Below, one piece after another: positions 13,401 through 25,400 of a DNA stretch of 64,000 nucleotides. The position numbers and the translations under genes were made by a program. The notes beneath the pieces were generated by a model. The model saw only the letters and a list, made by a program, of their open reading frames with translations. It did not search any database and was not told the DNA's origin. Every line of letters begins with the position of its first letter. Within the stretch, counting starts at the first letter, position 1. The DNA is from Cladopsammia gracilis (taxonomy: Eukaryota > Cnidaria > Anthozoa > Scleractinia > Dendrophylliidae), in assembly GCA_022457155.1 (NCBI GenBank), contig JAJGOT010000258.1, positions 742,501 through 806,500 on the forward strand, written 5' to 3'.

Positions 13401-16400
13401 ACGTCTGTAGGGTACTCACGTCTCTGGAATCACCAGTGCAGTATTCTGGGACATCGCAATCTGTTTTTACTCCACGGCACAACGTTCCTTGATTCTTGAA
13501 CTAAAAAAAACACATCCTCTAGTCATTTAAGACATGTACAGCGATTTTCATATAAGCATGAAATGATTACGCGTGAACACAAACACAACAACAAAAGAAC
13601 TGGACGGAAGTAATTTGACTGGTTCAGCGATCGGACGCAATCGTGCGCGGCTTTTTATTGTTTTAGCGAAAACGTAAAGCAAAGCGAGCTAAAAAGTAGC
13701 TATTCTCTTTTATGTTACTCGCCTTTCAGCATTCTGATAGGTCAATCGAATAAGCCTCTTTCCACATTATATTATGGATATTTTTAGCGGGAAAACGAGC
13801 AAGGCTTGTTTTGATCCCTTCAACTACTGGCAGATGAAACAAATCGTGAACACTCGTGGAAACCGTTTTTCAAGATCATACGAAAATCGCTCTAAGTGCT
13901 TATTATCCCTTCTCCTCAGTTAAAACGAATATGCTAATAACTGTGTATAGACCAATATCACGCTAGCATGGCATGAAAATACATTTAATTTAATGGGGAA
14001 AAGAGCCCAGTATCAAATTCAGCACATCAATATTAGTAAAACTGTAAAGTTTCGTAAAGATTGCTCGTACACTGACGGAGATATGAACTTTTGAAACTTA
14101 GTACTCTGGCCTAATTTTTACAACGAAATGTATGGGAAAAACACGAAAACGAGGCTGGACGGGCAATCTATGCCCGTCCACCATACATTTCTTTGTAAAA
14201 ATGCTCAGTTTCAAATTTCATATATTCGTCAGTTTGCTAGCAATCTTTACAAAACTTTGTAGTTGTACTAATATCGATATGCTGAATTCGATGTCGGGCT
14301 CTTTTTCCCAATAAACTATATATATTTTTGTGCCATGCTAGCGTGATATTGGTCTATTGTCTTAGGTGATTGAATGATTTTACCAGACAGCTTTTGCAGC
14401 ATGTGTGGTGCAAATCACTGCATTGTGCTTCGTTCTTGAGAACACAGTTGTGAGGTTCACAACAAGGGTCTTTAGTCTTGCATATCTGGGGAAATTCAAT
14501 AAAATATGAGTGTAAGAAATTAGAGTAATTGTTTGGGAAAAAATAATTCTAAATTAAACTATTAAACTAAACACGGAAAGTTAAACGCTTCGATAAATTA
14601 ACATCCCTTTGAAATGTGTGGCAAAACTGATTGTTTATGTTCAGTAATCAGACCAGTGAACCAAAATCATACCAGCCTTGTAAAGAAAAACAAAACGAGG
14701 TTCGTTATAATTAGATGGTAAATGTTTTGAAGTAATATATCAATACATTAAACACGGGGAAGAGTCGGTTTCACCAGGATATTCAAACATCAGGGTTTGA
14801 TAAAACCTCTACTTGGACTGTTTGATACAGCTTATCAGCCATTAATAATTCTATCAAAGCAAAATTTCACCAAATGTTATGGTAAATAGTATCATATATG
14901 CAACCCTCTTTCATGGTAGTAAGTAATGGCTTTGAGGACCTTAAAAGAAGTTCTCGAACACCTTACACAGGAATACACCTAATTCAATAAAGGTTGCTTT
15001 GGCAGTTGGTCATTGGTAATTGGGATTTTGCATTTGCATACGGAACACAATGCAATGAGTGACCGCCAAACAATAGCTTCCCAACGCCCAATTACCAATG
15101 TCCAAAGCAACCTTTATTGAATTAGGTATATACGTACAACTGTAATATACGTACAACTTTCATTGTCATTTCTTTGTGTATTAAGGCAAAATGTTCAGCA
15201 AAAGTTTGTACAAACCTCGGGTGTGCCACAATCGCATTCTTCCCCTTCTTCGCGTATTCCATTCCCACAATAACTATTCATAGACTTTAAAAGAGAAACA
15301 TATTATTATCAAATCAAATCGTTCAATATGATAAAGTAAGGGGCAACTACTTTAGTAAAGAGAGATCCAAACTACCGACTCCTTCTTACATGACCCAACA
15401 CCATCGATTGGAGGGTAATGGGTTTGAACTCGAGAATGCTTTCCATGCTTGAAGACAAACGGACAGATTAACGACTTTCTAATTACGAGATTAATCTTGA
15501 CATTTGTAACCACTTTCATTCCAACATTTATTTCATGCTTGTGTTTTTGATAAGGTCTCCGCATGACCTTAAATATCCAAATTGACCGCCGAAAACACTG
15601 AATAGTTCCGGCAGAGCATGAGTCGGTCCCGATCAACCAAATGAAAGGGCGTAAGTGGTACTTAAACTAGCCGTGAATGTGGAATGGTATAATGCCAATA
15701 AATTTAAGTCCAAGAACACCCTCATACGTTGTCACTCAACCAGCAACCCACAAACTTCAATTCAGCTTAAGTGAGTGCAGCCTGTGCGCGCAAACAGAGA
15801 ATTATATTGTACATTGCAGTTTCCTTTGTGAATGTGAGAATTTGTGCGAAATATTATTCCATAGTGTAACTTAAAAATACCTTATAAGTTGGCACGTTGT
15901 ACAGACACCAATCATTGAGTCTTTTAAGGGATTCCATGCTGCAGTTTGAAAATCCTGGAACTCTGGTCCTTTAAATCAATTTTCACAAGCTATAAACTTA
16001 GACATTATGTTTCAAACTTTGGTAGACTAAACGAAGCTTATTTTATAACGTATTGTAGCTTCTCCATTATCTCTAATCACGAAGCATTCAAAATCCTTAT
16101 TGCCCTCATCCCCTCCCCCACACAACCCAACAGGTGCTTTTCTCGGCGGCCATGTTGGTGGCCGAAGCACTCAAATTTCCATCCTTTGCGAATTAAACTA
16201 TCTTTTTATGCTTTTATGCTTTTTTTTTATTGATAGTGACCACCTACATGACCGCCGTGAAAACAGACATTCACAATAGTTCAAAATAGATCGAAAAGGA
16301 AACATATATACGAACAGCAGAACTTGTAGAGTGAGAAAATATGACCTGAATATTCCTTTTACCTATTATCAGCTTTGAAAGTTACATCCTTACATGACAA

Positions 16401-19400
16401 GAGCACTCCATCAAGGATTACACCAAGTACTATTTAGAGTATCAACAATTACGTATACTGAACAGCATTCGCTATTTAATGCCGAATAACCTGCTGCAAT
16501 ATTAGGGAACAAACTAATGAACTGGGAATAAAACTGGAGCAAGATAAATATGTAAAGAGTGACGAAGAAATATAGTAATATTTATGTGTTTTGTTGATAC
16601 ATACTTGTGGCCGCCCATTATACATCCTCGAGGTGTTAAACATTTGCAGGTTCCTGAGAATAGAAACGATAAATCAACTGAAGGTCAATTAACATATGCT
16701 TATTGCTAGAAAATCTTCCTCGCTGGCCGAATGGCATCTATCTTGTCGAAGCTGTAACAATTACTGATCGGTTGCATAAATGATGCCAAAATTATCTGAA
16801 CAATCACCTTAAATATAAATAACGAAGTAAACAAATCAGATCTCAGTCTAACTATACAGGAAATTCAATTGATGGGTGTGAACGTTTCAAGATTCATTCT
16901 GTCTATTCCGTTTCATTTCAGTCGGAGCTAGTAACCTACAGAAGTTGCAGTATTGACACATTGTTGTAATATTGGATGGCGCTTCATTTGAAGTAGCAGA
17001 TTCACTTGATTCTGAAGATGACATCCGCCAAGTCTTGTTCATTCAGCATGCTTAGTAACTTACCTGAGTCGTGACTGAATCCAAAGTTATGACCCATCTC
17101 ATGTGCAAGTACTACATAAGGACCAATGATACTCCCCATATCCCACTGCAATAGACAGAGAGTGCAGCCGTCAAAATCATCCGGCATACTTGCAAACAGA
17201 GGGTTGATAGGAAAAATCAGCTTGGGTTAAGGTGTTTCCCTCCAGTTTCCATGAAGCCACACCGACCATTTTTAAGCGGCCGTTTAACTAACTTTCCTTT
17301 ATTGAATAAGTATGAAACTTACACAAAATATTGTGCTTAGTTTGAAGTTTATATGATTGTAACAATTTTGTAAATCGGATTTAAAATTGCGGAGATAAAC
17401 GGGAAAAATTGAAATCACTTGCGTCTAAATTCCGAGCGATTGCGATGACATCTAGAAAAATCAAAACTATTACGATAAACTATGACATATGGCAAACAAA
17501 ATATCTAAAAATTAGAAACTTTTGTCAAGCCGATTTTGAGTAAATCAGAAAAACATTTCGAACTTGTGATTTTGCATGTGTATGAGCACATCTACAAAAT
17601 CCTCAATTAAGCTTATAAAAGTTTAATTTCTCAATCTCAAATTTACGCCAAAATGTGTGTTTATAGTATGAGATGAAACTATGAAAGTTTGAAAGCGTTT
17701 CTCGTTTTATTTTTGGAGATTCGATTTTCTATAGGAAACCATAGTTTTTTGACTGAGTCCCTGATATTGTAGTTTTAGCGCTTTTCTATATATTTCAAAA
17801 ACCACGAGATAGATTTTTTTTCAAACTTTTATAGTCGTTTCTTTATAATATGAACAGCATTATCTCGAAGTTTCATCTTGATTGAAACATTGCAACATGG
17901 TCAAATAAAATAATAAAGTTCACCCAAAACGCGATTGAGAACTTGTGTTTTGATTGCACGGTTGAAGGCGCGCAAAGACGCTTTAATTAATTAATTCAGG
18001 TGAAGCGCAACGCATTTCTGCGTGACCATCATGTTTTGCGGAGTAATGTTTAGGGGCTGTGTTCCACATTATTTTTATCATTCCCACGAATTTCAGTGGG
18101 ACGTTTATTTGAAAGCAGTTTTTTTATTCGCATTTGACGTGCACTGGACACTCTCGACATTTTGAATTGTAGGGAAAAGAAAGAAGTCAACTCGATTTGC
18201 ATAATTATCAACACGCAGAAATGCGTTACACTTCATCTAAATTAATTAAAGCGTCTTTGCGACGTGCGCCTTCAACCGTGCAATCAAAGCACGACTTCTC
18301 AATCGCGTTTTAGGTGAACTTTATTATTTTATTTGACCATGTTGCAATGTTTCAATCAAGATGAAACTTCGAGACAATGTTGTTCATATTATAAAGAAAC
18401 GACTATAAAAGTTTAAAAAAAATCTATCTCGCGGTTTTTGAAATATGTAGAAATGTGCTAAAACTACAATATCAAGAACTCAGTCAAAAAACTACGGTTT
18501 CCTATAGAAAATCGAATCTCCAAAACTAAAACGAGAAACGCTTTCAAACTTTCATAGTTTCATCTCATACTATAAACACACATTTTGACGTAAATTTGAG
18601 ATTGAGAAATTAAGAGCGGCCGTCCGTAAATATCGCCTGGAGGTGTGCAAAATGAAAAAAACGAAAATCCCCAAACTTTGTCAGAATATAGGTCTAGGTA
18701 AACTCTTTCTAGAAAAATAATTTTACGCGAACGGCGACAAAGTCGGTTCGGCGGCTCTCGCATCGATTTTACGGGCTCCACACCACGCATTACTTAAATA
18801 TTGCCTAAAAATTCAAAATGGAATTAACTCCACCAGTTAGTACCTAACTAAGAAAAGCACGCATTCACCAATAGTTTAAATGTTAAATTGTTTAATTCGA
18901 CCGTTTACTTAATATTTTTGAGATTTTTAATAATTTTACTTATTTTAACGATTTTCGCGAGTCAAAAAATGGCAAAATCGAGAGGCCAAAATCACAACTT
19001 GGTACATGGCTTGGTGCCATATCAGTCATACCCAGAAAAAGAGCAATGTTTCTTCCTCAAATAAATGCAATAAAAATTTAGGGCAATCGAAAATACGAAA
19101 TTTTTGAGCGCCAAACAAAGGTGACACAAAGGTCAAAACACGCCATTCTTGTAACGGCCTTCGAAAGCGTTAAATCGACAATAAGCTCGTTTAAAATATA
19201 TAACAACCCAACATTCCCCCCAAAATTACCAATATCGCTAATATCAGTTTGCTTTTGAGTAATTGTGTCTTTTTTGGCGTTTATTTTGTTTAGAATCAAT
19301 AGTAAACGTTAATTTTGCGACAGACAAAGTTCAAGTTGTATTTACTGCAAACGGCCGACAAGACGATCTCAACATCATCAACATTACATTTATACTTTCA

Positions 19401-22400
19401 AAAGACGATAACTCCTACTACAATAATCGACATAATTATGCCATTTCTTATTTATATTTCGACCAAGTATCACTGATTCTACTTAGGTACATACCAAATT
19501 GTGAGCGAAAAACATACAAACTGTCTTCTCATGGCGTGCTTGCAACTGTTCCAAAAGAAAAGATTGCGTGACAAGCGCCCAGCTCGCCGAAAAATGCATG
19601 CAGTGCAACAGGAAGCTCGCTCATATAAGCATATTTATACTCTACCTTTGATAAATGTTATCTTTCTGTCTTGATTGGTTTAGAAGTCCTAAAAACGAAT
19701 AAGCGGGTTTTTTTCGTGAACGATTATCGCGACAAATTGAAAATTTTTAGATCAAAGTAACCGCATATTGAGCGCAACATGGCGATGCGGAGCCTGTTCA
19801 GTTTACTTGTTGCATACATATCACATAGATTGTATGAATCATAAGTGATTGGATGAACAAGCTGGTATTCTTGGATGATGCGGGTACGAGCAGTAGAGTA
19901 CGCAGCTTTTTATGCCACAGCTTGAGAATCACACTCAACAGCATCTTCCGGGACCGCCTTGGCGTAACTTTGCGGCAGCTCTTGAAATGTAAGATATGAT
20001 TTGCTGATTGATTGGTGAGGAATTCCTCTGCTGTAAATCTCCGGCTGTCATTTTGATTCTTTGCATGGCGAATGTCCTTCGCTACCTGTCGCGGGTCTGC
20101 TTTATTTCCATTTTCCTCTCCTATTTTAATTGTGTCGTCCAGATAGATGGTCTACTTCGAGCTAAATCGGGCAGTTTAGTGGCTGTTCATAGTCCCCAAC
20201 TCTGTGGCAGCACCTGTCCGCTTTGCTTTGCAACCACTGTTCCGACAATGGCTGTGCGCTCGCCCATTCCTCAACATGTTCAAGTTTTTCAGCGTAGATC
20301 ACCTCTGCTTTGTCCAGAAGGAGTGCTTTTCCACAGGAGTGCTCGTCGGAATTTTCGAAAAACACTCTAAAAGGTACCAGACTCTCGTTTGATGGGCGTG
20401 GCTCAAATGCATTTTTACTCCTAAGAGGTACCAATTCTAAAACAACACATTTCATCTTCTGGGCTCAATACTCTAAAAGGTAAATGGATTTTTACTCTTA
20501 ATAGGAACCAATTCTGCCATGTTTTTCGGCTCAATACCCTAAAAGGTACCGTGAAAATTCTAACGGTGATCATTTTAGATTTTAGCACCCTATGTGGTAC
20601 TAATCTACCAATTTCGACCCCTTATGTACGACAAGCACCCCCGTTATTTTTATTTGGGAGACCCCCCGCCCGGGGCTTTTCCTCCACGAACTTGCATTTC
20701 CCATAGTGCATGTGTCGTTCAAGTGGCACTGAAAGGTTCTAACGCATCCTCCAACTGGACAAGGGAAAAGCCGGATCTCGTGGTTACCGGTCGTATTACT
20801 TTCTTCTTCTTCTACTGCATGTTCCTCTGTTTTTTTGGACAGACGACCACCCACTGTCAAATGAGACGTCATGGAAATCTCCTTGGGAAATTGGACTATC
20901 AGTGAAGACTGGTTCTTCCAGTGAGCCAATTCGGAATAAATTGGAAGGGAAAATAAAAACAATCTGCCTCCACTACTCAACCGGACTCACAAGAATGATG
21001 ATATCTGGGCGCGCGGGCCAGCCAAGCCACCGTACCATTTATTTAGCTTCAACATATGTACAGATATCCACTGTACATGTGATTAAAGGAAGAACAAATG
21101 CACCAAAGCCGGATACGAAAACCCCTATAAAAACCAGTACGTGGAGAAAACAGGGAACGTGTTCCCCCGGCCAAGACAGTGGTGCCACCCTTGTGGTTTT
21201 AGGGTATCCTTATTTAAAAACGTGCTTTACACTAATAAATAAAGGTTAGGAAAGTACTAGGGAGCTTTGGGGGAAAATTACCAGTACTGGTACTTGTACA
21301 TGAAGATCTGAGTAACGACTTTATACGTATTTTTTTTTACATTTTTTATGCACTTGTGGGAACCTATTGAAATTGATGTAATACAAAAAAAGAGTGGTGA
21401 GCTGCTTGCGTTTTGCTAAATTATTATAAGCCTCCCCCCCCCCCCCCCCCCCCTTCCTAAAACACGCTTAAAATCAATAAGCTCCTGGGGCGTTGTAGAG
21501 GATTTACGGTCTCTCATCTCATTTTCATTAGTTTTAAGAGTCCCAATTTTCGGCTTTGAGGCTAGTTCTAGAAATCTATGTGGCCATAACACATGCACAT
21601 TACACCACACAAACGGTGGATGGTAAACCTGTGGTATGAGTCCCACACCCACTTCTTTACAGAGAACTGCAAGATTCATTTTTATTTTAAATAAAACCAT
21701 ACCAACCTTAATTTGGACACTTAATATATTCTAATAAAGTACGATGTAAACCCAAAGGCAATTCAAAGGCAATTCAACCGCCCCGTCCTTCGGTTGTGGG
21801 GGATGGATGTTGCGGTTTCACCATGCAATTTGTTACAATAATCGTTCACGAAAAAAAAACCCGCTTATTCGTTTTAAGGACTTCTAAACCAATCAAGACA
21901 GAGAGATAACATTTATCAAAGGTAGAGTATAAATATGCTTATATGAGCGAGCTTCCTGTTGCACTGCATGCATTTTTCGGCGAGCTGGGCGCTTGTCACG
22001 CAATCTTTTCTTTTGGAACAGTTGGAAGCACGCCATGAGAAGACAGTTTGTATGTTTTTCGCTCACAATTTGGTATGTACCTAAGTAGAATAAGTGATAC
22101 TTGGTCGAAATATAAATAAGAAATGGCATAATTATGTCGATTATTGTAGCAGGAGTTATCGTCTTTTGAAAGTATAAATGTAATGTTGATGATGTTGAGA
22201 TCGTCTTGTCGGCCGTTTGCAGTAAATACAACTTGAACTTTGTCTGTCGCAAAAATAACGTTTACTATTGATTCTAAACAAAATAAACGCCAAAAAAGAC
22301 ACAATTACTCAAAAGCAAACTGATATTAGCGATATTGGTAATTTTGGGGGGAATGTTGGGCTGTTATATATTTTAAACGAGCTTATTGTCGATTTAACGC

Positions 22401-25400
22401 TTTCGAAGGCCGTTACAAGAATGGCGTGTTTTGACCTTTGTGTCACCTTTGTTTGGCGCTCAAAAATTTCGTATTTTCGATTGCCCAAAAATTTTATTGC
22501 ATTTATTTGAGGAAGAAACATTGCTCTTTCTCTGGGTATGACTAATATGGCACCAAGCCATGTACCAAGTTGTGATTTTGGCCTCTCGATTTTGCCATTT
22601 TTTTGACTCGCGAAAATCGTTAAAATAAGTAAAATTATTAAAAATCTCAAAAATATTAAGTAAACGGTCGAATTAAACAATTTAACATTTAAACTATTGG
22701 TGAATGCGTGCTTTTCTTAGTTAGGTACTAACTGGTGGAGTTAATTCCATTTTGAATTTTTAGGCAATATTTAAGTAATGCGTGGTGTGGAGCCCGTAAA
22801 ATCGATGCGAGAGCCGCCGAACCGACTTTGTCGCCGTTCGCGTAAAATAAAAATCTAATCGAACTGAAAGTTATTTTTCTAGAAAGAGTTTACCTAGACC
22901 TATATTCTGACAAAGTTTGGGGATTTTCGTTTTTTTCATTTTGCACACCTCCAGGCGATATTTACGGACGGCCGCTCTTAAACTTTTATAAGCTTAATTG
23001 AGGATTTTGTAGATGTGCTCATACACATGCAAAATCACAAGTTCGAAATGTTTTTCTGATTTACTCAAAATCGGCTTGACAAAAGTTTCTAATTTTTAGA
23101 TATTTTTTTGCCATATGTCATAGTTTATCGTAATAGTTTTGATTTTTCTAGATGCCATCGCAATCGCTGGGAATTTAGACTCAAGTGATTTCAATGTTTC
23201 TCGTTTATCTCCGCAATTTTAAATCCGATTTACAATATTGTTACACTATTATAAATTTCAAACTTTGTACAATACTTTGTGTAAGTTTCATACTAATTCA
23301 ATAAAGGAAAGTTAACTAAACGGCCGATTAAAAATGGTCGGTGCGGCTGCACGGAAACTGGAGGGAAACACCAAAAAGCAGTTAAAATTCAATCCTAATC
23401 AATAAAGGCTTACTTATTTATATACATAGACAGTAAAAGAAACGATAAGTTGGACGACGTTTCAGAGTCGTTATAATGACTTGACATGCTTGATAATGGC
23501 GTCAAGACTACTCCGTAACCTCAATTTTATCGTTATTATTCAAACCGAAATGATATTCGAATATAAATTTGGTAACTTACGCCATTGACACCGCATGAAA
23601 CAGATCCACACATTCCAAATACGTACGCCATTCCTAGACAGTCCGACCAACCCCTCGAACTGAAAGTGAAACAAATTAAAGGAAAGCGTAGTAAAGCGAC
23701 CATTCAATCTTTCCCAACTGTACTCCTACTGGATAAAATAAATAAAGAAATAACTGTTTTCACAATCGTGAAACCTCTTATTTGTAATACATTAGAATGT
23801 TGCGTTTTTGGACGAAAGCGGGGAATTCACAAATCAGGGTCTTGCGAGCAGGTCTTCCTTTCCTCGCTGGTTTTTAACTTGCAGCTTCACTTCTCGCGTG
23901 AGGTACTCGCGCAAAACTGAAATAAGGGGCATGCTCGCAGGCTAGAGTTGAACCCGGGACCTTCAGATTTCAAGTGCGCACCCCAACCGCTTGTTTGTCT
24001 TCTAGTTTTGTTACCACTCGCAAATGCAAATGGTGAAGTTAGTACTAATCAAGACAAGTGGTAAAACGAGAAGCAAAACTATTAGGTCTGCAAGAAATTT
24101 ACAAGGATTTTAATAAGATCACGATATCACGTAATTTTGCAAGATACGCATTTTTAGTGTTAGATCACGGGTGACGTAAAAATGGGGTAAGACTCGCAAA
24201 AGAGTGGCGGATCCATTTTGGCTATCGGTTCTTTGTGGGGTCTCCATTTCTTTAATAATATTCCTGTTACCACTATTAGCAATCAAACTAACGGAAAAAA
24301 AAACGGATTTTGCCATATGTAAGAGAAAATGAAATTCGCAGAGAAATGTCGGGTTCGTACCTCAGTAAGTGTGCATTGTCGTGAGCAAATTTTTTCTTCA
24401 AATGCTCGTTTCGATAATTTTTGAACATGTGGAGATCAGGCCCTCCTTTTCTCTTTCGCTCGTATGGATCACCATTTGTCCAAATTTCCAGTCCTTTTAA
24501 GACAATCCTGATATTTGCCCGATGATAAATCTTAAACAGAGAGAAAAACGTACAAACATTTTAAAACTGGTTATTAAATCACGGTTGTCTGGGAAACCTC
24601 CTGTCCCGTTCCAGCCTTTCCCTCAGGACCTCTTACTTCCTTTTTTCACATTTTGTATTTCCCCTTCTCTCAAGCTGTAATTAAGTGTCCAATAAAGGTG
24701 AAAACAATGAGTTTCTCGCAAGGATAAGTCAAGTCTATATTGAAGCGTGTTGCGTGACTGCATCGCAAATTAGTGATTTGCACCACATTGCATTGCAGAC
24801 CCGACCTTGAAACGCGTGTCATAGGTCCACTGAGTTCTTCTAACAATTTGGGGTGACAGGTGTCGTTTCTACAAATAATCTTCAAGAGCCCAATCCAATA
24901 GTGGGACGAATGCTTGAAACACTCCGAAAGTTGCACGATGATATCGACCGCATCATCACGACAACGAATCATTCAGTATCAGTCAATGATCTTGCAAAGA
25001 AAATCCTGAAAAAAATGTCAGCCTTATTTGATGTAGATGCAAAGTAAAACGCAACGGTCAAAGGAATACGTAAGAGAGTTTCTCTAAAACTTACTTACCG
25101 CATCAACAGCATTCACTAACGTTATGACTCGGTCTCTGATGGCAGCGGTATCATTGTTGTGCTTCAGGTACTAAAATGTAAGACAGTAAAGCCGCATGCA
25201 TTTACTAAATGACGGCTGACCAAACGGACTGACTAATGGACTGGACGAATTTAAAATAAACGAAGGAATGTATATTTATTGGTATTGTGGAAACTATTAC
25301 TAGTTAGCTGTGGTGTGGATATTGTTTATTTCCTTACGATGCATATTTTGTTCTTGGTTATCGCAACATCCGCAACGCCAAGAAACTGCCCAACGAATGG

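Larger units (their letters stand above)
17231..23372. mobile_element. 6.1-kb inverted-repeat transposon in ADAM intron 12
   Basis: The ends GGTGTTTCCCTCCAGTTTCC and its mirror begin arms of about 1.5 kb (17231-19740 without a nested insert; 21829-23372) that are nearly identical in reverse orientation. Open frames in the arms (19263-19571 plus and 22304-21996 minus) are mirror copies of each other with no recognised domain. The spacer 19741-21828 holds zinc-finger-like fragments and a short repeat array. No transposase was recognised. TTAA precedes the left end, but the right flank is AAAA, so the target duplication is unproven. Confidence 0.85.

Noticed and set aside
17002..17187. Longer open frame through ADAM exon 13 as a separate 61-aa protein
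   Set aside because: Its ends are intron readthrough; the true exon is 17064-17145 with strong splice sites.
19263..22304. Pair of 102-aa frames (19263-19571 plus, 21996-22304 minus) as a gene family
   Set aside because: They are mirror copies within the inverted-repeat arms with no domain or start context; treated as repeat sequence.
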